NCBI RefSeq assembly: GCF_003253745.1
Contig: NZ_MZXV01000032.1
Location: forward strand, 186,001-250,000
DNA from: Mesorhizobium kowhaii
GTDB lineage: Bacteria > Pseudomonadota > Alphaproteobacteria > Rhizobiales > Rhizobiaceae
Length of the DNA stretch: 64,000 bases
Direction: 5' to 3'
Position 1 is the first letter of the stretch. Each line of letters begins with the position of its first letter. This document shows, one piece after another, positions 9,602 to 18,396 of the stretch. The notes under the pieces are model-generated. The model was given only the letters and a program-made list of their open reading frames with translations. It was not told where the DNA came from and did not search any database. A program made the position numbers and the translations under genes.

Positions 9602-10864
9602 CTACTTCAGCACTGCGACCAGCCCGGCATCAGGAAAGCAGGTAGCGGCGCGGCCATTCTTGGCCTGCCATTTGCCGATCGAACGGCGGGTCTTGAAGCC
9701 GGGCAGCCCGTCAGCGCTGCCGACATCATAGCCCTTGGCCTCCAGCGCCCGCTGCAAAGCGGCGATGTCCGACCGGTAGAGCCCGCCGACCGCACCCCAA
9801 CTGCCGGCAAAATTGCTGTCGCCATGAGCGATGCGATCGGCGCCGTGGCCAATGAACAGCGCGTAGAGGTCGCTGGTGTTGTATTCCTTCAGCACGTAGA
9901 AATTGGGTGTGGCGATGAAGGCCGGCCCGCTGCGCCCGGCGGGCATCAATAGGAAGCCTTCGGCTTTCAGCTCGCTCGCCGGAAACGGCTTTCCGCTGAC
10001 GCGCTTGATGCCCATGTCAGCCCATTGCGAAATCTTCTTGCCCTGGTCCGGACCTTCGAGCGAACAGGAGACCGTCTCCGGGACGGTCACCTCGAAACCC
10101 CAGCCTCGCCCCCTCACCCAGCCATAGTGGACGAGATAGTTGGCGATCGACGCCAGGACGTCCGGCGTCGAGTTCCAGATGTCGACGTGACCGTCGCCGT
10201 CGAAATCGACGGCATGTTTCAGGAACGAGGTCGGCATGAATTGCGGCTGGCCGAGCGCACCGGCCCAGGATGATTTCATTGCGCCGACCGGGGCCAGCCC
10301 GCGCTCGACGATTTCCAGCGCGGCCAAAAGCTCCGTGCGGAAGAAGTCCTTCTTGGTCGACATGAACGCCTTGGTGCCCAGCACCTCGAAGGCATCGTAG
10401 GGCATCTTCGCCGCGCCAAAGCCGGTCTCACGGCCCCAGATCGCCAGCAGCACCTCGCCCGGCACGCCATAGCGCTTTTCGATGGCGGCAATAGTCCTGG
10501 CATTGGCCACCTCGCGCGCCCTGCCGCCGGCCGTCACGGCACCAATCGTCTTCTCGGCGAAATAGGCGCCGGGCGAGCCGAATTCGGCCTGGTGCTGTTT
10601 CTGCGGCGTGGTCGCCTTCTCGCCCGGCTTCACCAGGTCGGGCAGCTTCAGATTGGGCTTGATGCCGTCGAAAGCGGCGTCGAAAGTTTTCTTGGAAATG
10701 CCTTTCGCCTTGGCTTCAGGCCACAGGTCGTTTTGCAGCCAGGAGCGGAATTGGTCGTCGATCTTTGCGGCTGAGGCGGAGGCTGAAGCGCCCAAGGCCA
10801 TAAGGATTGCGAGGAAAATCGCAATGGCCAGTTCATAGAGGGGGGAGCGAAGGAATGCAGTCAT
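9602..10864 (-). CDS. Lytic murein transglycosylase (MltB family) with C-terminal peptidoglycan-binding domain
   Basis: 420 residues: an N-terminal export signal (AIAIFLAILMALGASASASA), then an MltB/SLT_2 catalytic domain. The catalytic Glu motif IWGRETGFGAAKMPYDAF is followed by the SSWAGALGQPQFMPTSFLKHAVD block. A C-terminal PG_binding_1 repeat (SDIAALQRALEAKGYDVG...) ends the protein. It cleaves the MurNAc-GlcNAc bond to 1,6-anhydro products in the periplasm. It lies 30 bp downstream of recR on the same strand and may be cotranscribed. About 250 bp between its end and the next upstream SBP gene start holds nothing recognisable. Confidence 0.92.
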   Translation of the reverse strand: MTAFLRSPLYELAIAIFLAILMALGASASASAAKIDDQFRSWLQNDLWPEAKAKGISKKTFDAAFDGIKPNLKLPDLVKPGEKATTPQKQHQAEFGSPGAYFAEKTIGAVTAGGRAREVANARTIAAIEKRYGVPGEVLLAIWGRETGFGAAKMPYDAFEVLGTKAFMSTKKDFFRTELLAALEIVERGLAPVGAMKSSWAGALGQPQFMPTSFLKHAVDFDGDGHVDIWNSTPDVLASIANYLVHYGWVRGRGWGFEVTVPETVSCSLEGPDQGKKISQWADMGIKRVSGKPFPASELKAEGFLLMPAGRSGPAFIATPNFYVLKEYNTSDLYALFIGHGADRIAHGDSNFAGSWGAVGGLYRSDIAALQRALEAKGYDVGSADGLPGFKTRRSIGKWQAKNGRAATCFPDAGLVAVLK

Positions 10865-10894
10865 CTCAGGAGCAATCCTTCTCCGCCAATTGCG

Positions 10895-11500
10895 TCAAAA
10901 CGCCGTCCGCGAGCGCAGTGCGGCGGCCAGCGTGCCTTCATCGAGATAGTCGAGCTCGCCACCGACCGGCACGCCATGCGCAAGGCGTGTGACCTTGATG
11001 TCGAAGCCGGACAACTGATCGGTGAGGTAATGCGCGGTGGTCTGGCCCTCGACCGTCGCGTTGACGGCCAGGATGATCTCCCTGACCTCGCCGCCGGCAA
11101 CGCGGTCGATCAGCGAGCGGATGTTGAGCTGGTCGGGACCGATGCCGTCGAGCGGCGACAGCGCGCCGCCGAGCACGTGATAGCGCACATTCATCGCCGC
11201 CGCCCGCTCCAGCGCCCACAGGTCGGAGACGTCCTCGACGACGATGATGGTGCTGGCGTCACGGCGCGGATCGGTGCAGATCATGCAAGGGTCCGCCGTA
11301 TCGACATTGCCGCAGGTCGAGCAGATGCGCACCTTGTCGGCCGCCTCGGCCATGGCGGCCGCGAGCGGCGACAACAGCTGCTCCTTCTTCTTGATCAGAT
11401 GCAGTGCGGCGCGCCTTGCCGAACGGGGACCCAGCCCCGGCACCTTGGCCAGGAGCTGGATCAGGCGTTCGATCTCGGGACCGGCGATTCGCTTGGACAT
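10895..11500 (-). CDS. recR: Recombination mediator protein RecR
   Basis: 201 residues, the standard length. It shows the helix-hairpin-helix segment [20 protein letters not shown], a four-Cys zinc finger ([16 protein letters not shown]), a Toprim domain ([15 protein letters not shown]...) and the C-terminal Walker-B-like [25 protein letters not shown] segment. RecR acts with RecF and RecO to load RecA onto gapped DNA. In most bacteria it directly follows ybaB; here a SleB-type hydrolase and an unknown gene lie between them. Confidence 0.97.
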   Translation of the reverse strand: MSKRIAGPEIERLIQLLAKVPGLGPRSARRAALHLIKKKEQLLSPLAAAMAEAADKVRICSTCGNVDTADPCMICTDPRRDASTIIVVEDVSDLWALERAAAMNVRYHVLGGALSPLDGIGPDQLNIRSLIDRVAGGEVREIILAVNATVEGQTTAHYLTDQLSGFDIKVTRLAHGVPVGGELDYLDEGTLAAALRSRTAF

Positions 11501-11589
11501 CGCTCTGATCTAGGATTTTTCAGAGCGCTTTGGAACATCCCGCGTCCGCATGACCCGCCACATTGTCCTGGCGGACCATGGAATGCAGG

Positions 11590-12534
11590 TCAGTTGGTTT
11601 CGAGCGGCCGGCTTTGGCTGGCGATCATCGCGCCTATGGCATCGGTGTTCTCAGGCGTCGACTGGAACCCCATCGCCGCCTCTTGCGGCGCGTTCGGAAC
11701 CGAGGAGATGACCGGCTTGGCCAGAGTTCCGCCAAAACGGGCGGCATCCGGTTCTTCCATCGGCTCCTGCATCGCCACCACCGTCGGCTCCGCCGAGGCG
11801 CGTATGGATTTCGCTGTCGGCACCGCCGCGGCGGTCACATAGGTTTGTTGGACAGGCGCGGACCGAGCGGTTGCCGGCTTGGCCGGACGCACTGGCTCGG
11901 CGGAAGCGACAAGCGTCACCGGTGCGGCTGGCGTCACCGGTGCGGCTGGCTTCTCGGGCGCCGCCGAGGCAATGGCGACCTGCGGCTCGTCCGGCAGCGG
12001 CTGCCAGTTGCGGCCACGCTTCTCGTAGAAGGCGTTGCCGCCGGCAACCATGGTGTAATGCATGTTCTTGTAGGGGAAACGCAGCCCGGCGGTGTGGAAA
12101 TACATCGTGTTCTTCAGCTTGGCCTTGCGCTCGCCCTTGAGCACGGCGTCGGCGGCCGCTTCGACATCGGGCATCGCCCGCGAATTCATCGGCCGGGTCA
12201 TGACGCCGGGCGCGAACTGCCCAGGCTCGCCCACCACCTCGCAGATGGTGCTGCCGTGATTGCCGGAGCGCAGCCGGTTCATCACCACCGTGCCGACCGC
12301 GATCATCCCGTCACGGCTCGACCGGTTGGACTCGAAGAACATCGCCCGTTCCAGGCATTCCTTGTCCTTCGGCGTGTGGCTGTAAGACCGGGAGCTCAGG
12401 AAACTCGGCGTGATGGCGTCGGTCAGGCTGGCTACGGACATGCCGTGCGAAGTGGTCTGGCTGCAGGCAGCCAAAAACAAGGGTGAAATGACGGCGCCGA
12501 GCAACAGCGGCGTCTTCCATCGCGTGACAATCAA
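11590..12534 (-). CDS. Cell wall hydrolase, SleB/Hydrolase_2 family lipoprotein
   Basis: About 314 residues if translation begins at the TTG at 12534, which has GAGGGTT just upstream and places a lipobox (LFLAAC) at the end of a short signal peptide. The catalytic SleB-like domain follows: ECLERAMFFESNRSSRDGM, a conserved Glu/Asn pair, VGTVVMNRLRSG, CEVVGEPGQF and YFHTAGLRFPYKN. These enzymes cut peptidoglycan during growth or division. The C-terminal ~140 residues are Pro/Ala/Val repeats of low complexity, possibly a wall-spanning tail. It sits between recR and a small unknown gene. The start codon is uncertain. Confidence 0.82.
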   Translation of the reverse strand: MIVTRWKTPLLLGAVISPLFLAACSQTTSHGMSVASLTDAITPSFLSSRSYSHTPKDKECLERAMFFESNRSSRDGMIAVGTVVMNRLRSGNHGSTICEVVGEPGQFAPGVMTRPMNSRAMPDVEAAADAVLKGERKAKLKNTMYFHTAGLRFPYKNMHYTMVAGGNAFYEKRGRNWQPLPDEPQVAIASAAPEKPAAPVTPAAPVTLVASAEPVRPAKPATARSAPVQQTYVTAAAVPTAKSIRASAEPTVVAMQEPMEEPDAARFGGTLAKPVISSVPNAPQEAAMGFQSTPENTDAIGAMIASQSRPLETN

Positions 12535-12665
12535 CAGGTAACCCTCATTTCGATGCCCGCCCCCAGGCTGCGGCAAGAATGAGACACTTTCAGGCAAAAT
12601 GATGGCTAAAACGTTATTGGTAAGGCGCTGTTGCCAAATTGGCACAGTTGCGTGGCTTATTCAGG

Positions 12666-13073
12666 CTATCGCCCGGCCGCCATCGCGGCCGGCTGGCCAG
12701 GTTCAACCTCTTCGACTTTCTCCGAAAACAGGCCGCGCCTGAGGAACAGCGCCAGCGCGTCCCTGGCCGTCGGCGCGATCTTTCCCGGCCAGTCGCTTTC
12801 GATGAATTCGGCCTTGGTGAAGTCCGGATTTGTCTCGCAGGCCGCCTCCAGAAATTCGGCGATCTCCAGCACGATCACGCGCTCGTCCTTCGACAGCGCC
12901 GACGTGCCGGCCTCGATCGACGGGCGATGCACGTAATCCTCGAACAGGTCGAAGTAGCCCTTGATGCCGACAAGATCGACGCCGGCATCGCAATCGGCCA
13001 GAATTTCCAGGATCTCGTAGATCCTGCTGCGGACACGCTGCTCGATCAGTCTTTCGGAGGGCTCTTCGATCAT
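12666..13073 (-). CDS. Conserved-looking hypothetical protein, 135 aa
   Basis: I do not recognise the family. The protein is acidic and predicted mostly helical (RVRSRIYEILEILADCDAGVD..., DERVIVLEIAEFLEAACETN), without a signal peptide or membrane segment, and ends in an Ala/Pro tail. It lies 20 bp after ybaB on the same strand, so it probably belongs to the dnaX-ybaB transcript. Coding potential is supported by codon composition and by the tight fit between neighbours. Confidence 0.7.
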   Translation of the reverse strand: MIEEPSERLIEQRVRSRIYEILEILADCDAGVDLVGIKGYFDLFEDYVHRPSIEAGTSALSKDERVIVLEIAEFLEAACETNPDFTKAEFIESDWPGKIAPTARDALALFLRRGLFSEKVEEVEPGQPAAMAAGR

Positions 13074-13093
13074 GGGCGTAGTGCCATCGAATG

Positions 13094-13417
13094 CTAGAAG
13101 GGCAGTTTCATTCCTGGCGGGATCGGCAGGCCGGCGGTCAGCGCCTTGGTCTTTTCCTGCATGATCTGCTCGACCTTGGTCTTGGCGTCATTGTGCGCGG
13201 CCAGCACCAGGTCCTCCAGGATCTCGACATCCTCTTCCTTGAACAGGGACGGATCGATCTTCAGCGACTTCATCTCGAATTTTCCAGTCAGCGTCACGTT
13301 GACCAGGCCGCCGCCGGCCTGGCCGGACGCTTCCAGCGTGGCGATCTCATCCTGCATGGCCTGGAATTTGGCCTGCATTTCCTTCGCCTTGCCCATCAAG
13401 CCGAGAAGATCTTTCAT
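13094..13417 (-). CDS. ybaB: Nucleoid-associated protein YbaB/EbfC family
   Basis: 107 residues, the usual length. It shows the coiled N-terminus [20 protein letters not shown], the central [18 protein letters not shown] strand pair and the [19 protein letters not shown] tail typical of YbaB. The dimer binds DNA and is associated with the nucleoid. It follows dnaX by about 30 bp; the dnaX-ybaB order is conserved across bacteria. Confidence 0.96.
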   Translation of the reverse strand: MKDLLGLMGKAKEMQAKFQAMQDEIATLEASGQAGGGLVNVTLTGKFEMKSLKIDPSLFKEEDVEILEDLVLAAHNDAKTKVEQIMQEKTKALTAGLPIPPGMKLPF

Positions 13418-13447
13418 GGTCGGGTCCTTTGCGGATTCGTGCTGTGG

Positions 13448-15250
13448 TCAGGTTTCGTCGTCGTCCGCCGGCGGCTCGACCGGCACTTCGGCCTCGGTCG
13501 AATCGGCTTCCGGCACGTCGGGAATGCGCACGTCAATGATCTTGGCGCCGGGGAAACGCGCCAGAATGGCGGCTACGGTGGGATCGCTCTTGGCATCGAG
13601 GAAGGCGGTCTCGCGCTTGGTCGATTCCATTTCGGCGAGCGTCTGGCCACCCTCTTCCTTCGACAGCGAGACCAGCCAGCTGCGGCCGGTCCAGGCGCGC
13701 AGTTTCGTCGTCAGGTCGTTGAGCAGCATCTTGGGCGCATCGGCGGTCAGACCGACGTCGATGCGGCCGGGCTCGATGCGCACAAGACGGATACAGCTCT
13801 TGACCAGCACCTTGAAGGCGATGTCACGCTGGGCGTCGGCAAGGGCAACGATGTCGGCGAGCGATTTCAGCGGTACTTGCTGCGTCTCCGCCACCGGTTG
13901 CGGGGGCGCGACGAAAGCAGCGGGCGCAGGCGTAGCCTCGACCAGCCGCATGGTCTGTGCGCCGCCTGGCCCGGATGGCATGCGGGTCTGTGCAACCGCG
14001 CTGGTGCCGCCACCATTGCCGGAACCCGTGGGCGCGCCGTTGGGGCGCGACGCGCTATTTTGAACCGGCGCCGCACCCTCAAGCGATCTCAACGCCTCGT
14101 CCAGCGTCGGCAGGTCGGCGGCGTGCGCCAGCCGGATCAGCACCATCTCGGCGGCGCTCACCGGCCGGTTGGAGGACTGCACCTCGGGGATGCCCTTGAG
14201 CAGCATCTGCCATGTCCGCGACAGCACCCTGACCGACAGCGTCCTGGCGAAATCCGCGCCGCGTTGCCGCTCGTCCTGCGACAGCGCAGCGTCGTCGACA
14301 GCCGACGGCACGAAGCGCAGCCGGGTGACGAGATGGTTGAACTCGGCAAGATCGGTCAGCACGGCAGCCGGATCCGCGCCAGTGTCGTACTGGGCGCGGA
14401 ATTCCCCAAGAGCGGCGGCCACATCGCCCTTCATCACATGTTCGAACAGGTCGACGATGCGGGCGCGGTCGGCCAGCCCCAGCATCGCCCGCACCGCGTC
14501 GGCGCTGACGGAGCCCGCGCCATGGGCGATCGCCTGGTCGAGGATGGAGAGCGAATCACGGGCCGAGCCTTCGGCGGCGCGGGCGATCATCGCCAGCGCG
14601 TCGTCGTCGACCGAAATGCCTTCCTTGGCCGAGATCGAGGAAAGATGCGCGACCAACGCGCTGGCGTCGATGCGCCTGAGGTCGAAGCGCTGGCAGCGCG
14701 ACAGGACGGTGATCGGAACCTTGCGGATTTCGGTTGTGGCGAAGATGAACTTAACGTGCGGCGGCGGCTCTTCCAGCGTCTTCAGCAGGCCGTTGAAGGC
14801 CTGCGTGGAAAGCATGTGCACTTCGTCGATGATGTAGACCTTGTAGCGGGCCGAGACCGGTGCGTAGCGCACGCGCTCGATGATATCCCTGATGTCGTCG
14901 ATGCCGGTGTGCGAGGCGGCATCCATCTCGATGACGTCGACGTGACGGCCTTCCATGATCGCCTGGCAATGCTCGCCGAGCACGGTAAGGTCGACCGACG
15001 GCTGATCGACGGTCGGGGTTTTATAGTTCAAAGCCCGCGCGAGTATGCGCGCCGTCGTGGTCTTGCCGACTCCGCGCACGCCGGTCAGCATCCAGGCCTG
15101 GGCAATGCGGCCGGTGGCAAAGGCGTTGGTGAGGGTGCGCACCATCGGCTCCTGGCCGACCAGTTCGGAGAAGTTCGAAGGACGGTACTTGCGGGCCAGC
15201 ACGCGATAGGCTGCGGCCTTTTCCGTTCCCGAATTTCCGGCTTCGCTCAT
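13448..15250 (-). CDS. dnaX: DNA polymerase III subunit gamma/tau
   Basis: 600 residues from ATG 15250; a TTG six codons upstream (15268) is an alternative. The clamp-loader AAA+ core is clear: YRVLARKYRPSNFSELVGQE, Walker A GVRGVGKTTTARILARAL, Walker B IIDEVHMLS, SRC motif TVLSRCQRFDLRRI and sensor 2 GSARDSLSILDQAI. A Pro/Ala/Gly-rich linker (about residues 385-455) and a C-terminal DnaE-binding-like domain follow. One zinc-finger Cys cluster typical of E. coli DnaX is replaced (GEHCQAIMEGRH retains only one Cys), as in other alphaproteobacteria. It loads the beta clamp at the fork. Confidence 0.96.
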   Translation of the reverse strand: MSEAGNSGTEKAAAYRVLARKYRPSNFSELVGQEPMVRTLTNAFATGRIAQAWMLTGVRGVGKTTTARILARALNYKTPTVDQPSVDLTVLGEHCQAIMEGRHVDVIEMDAASHTGIDDIRDIIERVRYAPVSARYKVYIIDEVHMLSTQAFNGLLKTLEEPPPHVKFIFATTEIRKVPITVLSRCQRFDLRRIDASALVAHLSSISAKEGISVDDDALAMIARAAEGSARDSLSILDQAIAHGAGSVSADAVRAMLGLADRARIVDLFEHVMKGDVAAALGEFRAQYDTGADPAAVLTDLAEFNHLVTRLRFVPSAVDDAALSQDERQRGADFARTLSVRVLSRTWQMLLKGIPEVQSSNRPVSAAEMVLIRLAHAADLPTLDEALRSLEGAAPVQNSASRPNGAPTGSGNGGGTSAVAQTRMPSGPGGAQTMRLVEATPAPAAFVAPPQPVAETQQVPLKSLADIVALADAQRDIAFKVLVKSCIRLVRIEPGRIDVGLTADAPKMLLNDLTTKLRAWTGRSWLVSLSKEEGGQTLAEMESTKRETAFLDAKSDPTVAAILARFPGAKIIDVRIPDVPEADSTEAEVPVEPPADDDET

Positions 15251-15357
15251 TCGCCCGTAAAGCTCCAAAGGGCCGCGCCCGAAGGCGGCCTATTTCTGCG
15301 CATAGTCTCGCCCGCGCAGCAATGCGTCGTCAATGTCGCGAGAGGAGCCAATGAGGT

Positions 15358-15453
15358 GGGAGGCTGGAACAATGACCCGTTCCGGGCTCGTTAGGGCTGC
15401 TTCCTTCCGGACCTGACCCGGTTGGCGAGTGGATCGTCCACCACCAACCTCCC
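15358..15453 (-). ncRNA. ffs: Signal recognition particle RNA, small bacterial 4.5S type
   Basis: On the minus strand the invariant SRP Alu-less core GGTCAGGTCCGGAAGGAAGC lies at about 15393-15415. This is the symmetric/asymmetric loop pair and GGAA tetraloop of helix 8 that bind Ffh. Flanking sequence closes a long hairpin: the 5' end GGGAGGTTGG pairs with the 3' end CCAGCCTCCC, defining a ~96-nt RNA. It sits immediately upstream of dnaX, a placement common in alphaproteobacteria. Exact ends are inferred from the terminal helix. Confidence 0.93.
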
Positions 15454-15606
15454 GCCGTCCATATCGGCAATTCGGCGATGAAATGCAAGTGCGCAGGCGA
15501 ATCGGCATCACGAGCCGTGGCGGATCAATGATTCGCTTGCAGCCCTGTTGCTGCCGCTTTAGCGTTCATGAGTTTGAGGAAACCAAGAAAAGCAAGGGAA
15601 ACGCCG

Positions 15607-16026
15607 ATGCTGCCGGGCCTGAAGGCCGGATTCACGCTGGACGCCCGGCTGGAGGCGGACAGCGAGCAATTGATGTGGCTTGGGCTGTGCGAATTGCGGG
15701 TGATGAACGACCGGCGCTGGCCATGGCTGCTGCTGGTGCCGCAGCGGCCGGGCGCGGAGGAAATCCACGACATGACGCCGCTCGACCAGGCAATGCTGAC
15801 CTTCGAGACCAATATGGTGGCACAGGCGCTGAAGAAGGCGACCGGTTGCACCAAGATCAACACCGGTGCGCTCGGCAACATCGTGCGCCAATTGCACATC
15901 CATGTCATCGCGCGTTCGGAGGGCGATCCCGGCTGGCCGGGTCCGGTGTGGGGACATGGCCTGCGTGAGCCCTATCAGCGTTCCGACCTGCGCCGGTTTG
16001 CCGAAACGATAAGGGCGGCGCTATAA
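15607..16026 (+). CDS. HIT family protein (histidine-triad nucleotide hydrolase-like)
   Basis: 139 residues from ATG 15607, preceded by AAGGGA at good spacing; an ATG at 15568 would add 13 residues without a better site. The histidine triad appears as QLHIHVIAR after the GALGNIVR helix. The motif is HxHxIA-like rather than the full HxHxHxx, as in the COG0537 branch. Such proteins hydrolyse nucleotide phosphoramidates or dinucleoside polyphosphates. It precedes nudC by 37 bp, so the two may form a nucleotide-housecleaning pair. Confidence 0.88.
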   Translation: MLPGLKAGFTLDARLEADSEQLMWLGLCELRVMNDRRWPWLLLVPQRPGAEEIHDMTPLDQAMLTFETNMVAQALKKATGCTKINTGALGNIVRQLHIHVIARSEGDPGWPGPVWGHGLREPYQRSDLRRFAETIRAAL

Positions 16027-16063
16027 GCCTTCCCCGTGTCCATCCCAAAGCATCAGAGACCGC

Positions 16064-17008
16064 ATGAGCTTCCGCCTGTTTGACGCGCCGCTGCGAGAGC
16101 CGAGCCAGTTCGTCGGCTTTGCCGGCAACACCATCGACCGGCAATCCGAAAACCGCGCCGACGATTCCGTCGACAAGGCGCTGGCCGATCCGACGACGCG
16201 GCTGCTGTTGATGAATGGCGGCCGGCTCTATCTGAAGCTCGACGATGGTGGCAGTCTCGACCCCTGGTTCGGCGCCGCCGAGAGCGAGCCGTTCAAGGTT
16301 TCCTTCGCGCACGGCGTCCTGCTCGGCTTTTCCGACCAGGGACCCGTGCTGGCGATGCCGGCCGGCGTCGACGCCGAACATTTGCCCGAGACCATCAAGG
16401 CGATCGATTACCGCTCGGTCTACATGCAAGGGCTGATCGATGAGGTGGCCGCCGGCGCGATGGCGCAAGGTGCTGCCCTGCTCGCTTGGCATGCAAGCCA
16501 TCGTTTCTGCAGCAAATGCGGCGCCGAATCACAGATGCGGGCCGGCGGCTACAAGCGGCATTGCCCAAATTGCGGCACCGAGCATTTTCCGCGCACCGAC
16601 CCGGTGGCAATCATGCTGACGGCGACGCGGGAGAAATGCCTGCTCGGGCGCGGCCGGCATTTCGGGCCGGGTATGTATTCGGCCCTTGCCGGTTTCATCG
16701 AGCCGGGCGAGACGATCGAAGCCGCGGTGCGCCGCGAGACGCTGGAGGAGGCCGGCATCAGGCTTGGCCGCGTCGTCTACCATGCCAGCCAGCCCTGGCC
16801 GTTTCCCTATTCGCTGATGATCGGCTGCTTCGGCGAGCCGCTCAACGACGACATCCAGGCCGACCTCAACGAGCTTGAAGACTGCCGCTGGTTTGCCCGT
16901 GACGAGGTTCGTTTGATGCTGACCCGGGAACATCCCGGCAATCTGGTCACGCCACCGAAAGGCGCCATTGCACATCACCTCATCCGCGCCTGGGTCGACA
17001 GCGAATGA
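16064..17008 (+). CDS. nudC: NAD+ diphosphatase (Nudix hydrolase NudC)
   Basis: 314 residues. A zinc ribbon (FCSKCGAESQ...HCPNCGTEHFPRTDP) precedes the Nudix box (GFIEPGETIEAAVRRETLEEAG) and the NudC-specific QPWPFPYSLMIG motif. NudC hydrolyses NAD(H) to NMN(H) and AMP, and in bacteria also removes NAD caps from RNA 5' ends. It follows the HIT gene closely on the same strand. All active-site acidic residues of the Nudix box are present. Confidence 0.96.
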   Translation: MSFRLFDAPLREPSQFVGFAGNTIDRQSENRADDSVDKALADPTTRLLLMNGGRLYLKLDDGGSLDPWFGAAESEPFKVSFAHGVLLGFSDQGPVLAMPAGVDAEHLPETIKAIDYRSVYMQGLIDEVAAGAMAQGAALLAWHASHRFCSKCGAESQMRAGGYKRHCPNCGTEHFPRTDPVAIMLTATREKCLLGRGRHFGPGMYSALAGFIEPGETIEAAVRRETLEEAGIRLGRVVYHASQPWPFPYSLMIGCFGEPLNDDIQADLNELEDCRWFARDEVRLMLTREHPGNLVTPPKGAIAHHLIRAWVDSE

Positions 17009-17045
17009 TGGCAGCCAACACTGAAAGACATTGCAGGAGCAGAAA

Positions 17046-17351
17046 ATGATCCGTCATACCGTCGTGTTCACGCTGAAGCATTCGCCACATTCGCTGGAGG
17101 AAAAGAGGTTCCTGGTCGACGCCAAGAAAATCCTGTCGGCGATCAGGGGTGTCACACATTTCGAACAGCTGCGGCAGATCAGCCCCAAGAACGATTATCG
17201 CTTCGGCTTCTCGATGGAGTTCGCCGACCAGGCCGCCTACAACAGATACAACGACCATCCCGACCACGTCGCCTTCGTGCGCGACCGCTGGGTGCCGGAA
17301 GTCGAGGCGTTCATGGAGATCGACTACGTGCCGCTGGGCGCGGTGATTTAG
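17046..17351 (+). CDS. Dabb family (stress-responsive alpha/beta barrel) protein
   Basis: 101 residues from ATG 17046, with GGAG six bases upstream. The sequence IRHTVVFTLKH...SLEEKRFLVDAKKIL and the C-terminal DHPDHVAFVRDRWVPEV...DY pattern are typical of the dimeric alpha/beta-barrel Dabb fold. Its biochemical role in bacteria is largely unknown. It lies 38 bp after nudC. Its stop codon abuts a ~140-bp inverted repeat that separates it from the convergent pheA. Confidence 0.87.
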   Translation: MIRHTVVFTLKHSPHSLEEKRFLVDAKKILSAIRGVTHFEQLRQISPKNDYRFGFSMEFADQAAYNRYNDHPDHVAFVRDRWVPEVEAFMEIDYVPLGAVI

Positions 17352-17492
17352 GGTGTGTTGAGATTCAGGTAATGCCGGCCTGCAAACGGCGGGTTCCTGC
17401 GCTTCCGGTGCTCACGTACGAAAAGTACGCTCCGCTCCGGTTCTCAGATCCCACTGTTTTCGGCTCGGCCTGACCTGAATCTCAACACACCT
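17351..17492. repeat. MITE-like element with 20-bp terminal inverted repeats, copy 1
   Basis: The ends GGGTGTGTTGAGATTCAGGT and ACCTGAATCTCAACACACCT are inverted repeats with one mismatch. The interior has a conserved small hairpin (GTAC-GAAAA-GTAC). A second copy of the same length and layout lies at 59281-59420. It fits exactly between the stop codons of two convergent genes (Dabb and pheA) and may act as a bidirectional terminator. Confidence 0.85.
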
Positions 17493-18354
17493 AGTCAGCC
17501 ACCTTCCACTGCTCGCGCGACTCGCTGGCCGGATAGACACCCAGGATTCGCACTTCGCGGGAGAAGAAACGAAGCTCGTCCAGTGCCAGCTTGACCAGCG
17601 GATCGTCGGGATGGCCCTCGATGTCGGCATAAAACAGCGTCGCCGTGAAGGCGCCGAGCTGGTAGCTCTCCAGCTTGGTCATGTTGATGCCGTTGGTGGC
17701 GAAGCCGCCCATGGCCTTGTAAAGCGCGGCCGGCACGTTGCGGACGCGGAAGATGAAGGTCGTCATCATCTTGGTGTCGGCTGACGGGCGTTCGGCCCAT
17801 TGCTTGTTCTTGGTCAGAACGACAAAGCGGGTGACGTTGGAATCGGTGTCCTCGACATTTTCCTCGATGATGTTGAGCCCATAGAGCGTCGCGGCCAGCG
17901 CCGGGGCCAGCGCCGCCATGGTGCGGTCCTTGACTTCGGAGACCAGCTTGGCCGCACCCGCCGTATCGCCGGCGACCACCGCCTTCCAGCCGTTCTTGCG
18001 GATGTATTTGCGGCACTGGCCAAGCGCGTGGATGTGGCTGTGCACGGTCTTGATCTCATCGCGCTTGACGCCGGGCAGCACCATCAGTTGGAAGTGGATC
18101 GGCAGGAAATATTCGCCGACGATGTGCAGCCTCGATTCCGGCAACAAATGATGGATGTCGGCAACACGCCCGGCGATGGTGTTCTCGATCGGGATCATGG
18201 CGAGATCGGCCTTGCCCGTCTCGACCGCGTTGAACGCATCCTCGAAGGTCGGGCACGGCAACGGCTCCATCGAGGGATAGACGTTGCGGCTGGCGGTGTC
18301 GGAATTGGCGCCCGGCTCGCCCTGGAAGGATATTCTGTTGGTCTTTTCAGGCAT
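17491..18354 (-). CDS. pheA: Prephenate dehydratase
   Basis: 287 residues from ATG 18354 (a TTG at 18372 is a weaker alternative). The PDT domain starts ISFQGEPGANSDTAS. It contains IPIENTIAGRVADIHHLL and the catalytic Thr-Arg-Phe motif in DSNVTRFVVL. A C-terminal ACT domain (TTFIFRVRNVPAALYKAMGG..., KLESYQLGAFTATLFY) gives phenylalanine feedback control. It converts prephenate to phenylpyruvate in phenylalanine synthesis. It has no chorismate mutase domain, which is usual for alphaproteobacteria. It follows kdsB by ~40 bp; this kdsB-pheA pairing is common in rhizobia. Confidence 0.96.
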   Translation of the reverse strand: MPEKTNRISFQGEPGANSDTASRNVYPSMEPLPCPTFEDAFNAVETGKADLAMIPIENTIAGRVADIHHLLPESRLHIVGEYFLPIHFQLMVLPGVKRDEIKTVHSHIHALGQCRKYIRKNGWKAVVAGDTAGAAKLVSEVKDRTMAALAPALAATLYGLNIIEENVEDTDSNVTRFVVLTKNKQWAERPSADTKMMTTFIFRVRNVPAALYKAMGGFATNGINMTKLESYQLGAFTATLFYADIEGHPDDPLVKLALDELRFFSREVRILGVYPASESREQWKVAD

Positions 18355-18396
18355 GCCCAAGTCTCGATTCAAAGTGTCTCTGTTCGAAGGGATTCT

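Noticed and set aside
13448..15250. Programmed frameshift in dnaX making gamma and tau
   Set aside because: No A-AAA-AAG-type slippery run is seen on the coding strand, so there is no support for two products.
13091..15394. 767-codon forward open frame opposite dnaX
   Set aside because: dnaX motifs on the other strand are unambiguous; the antisense translation has no domain.
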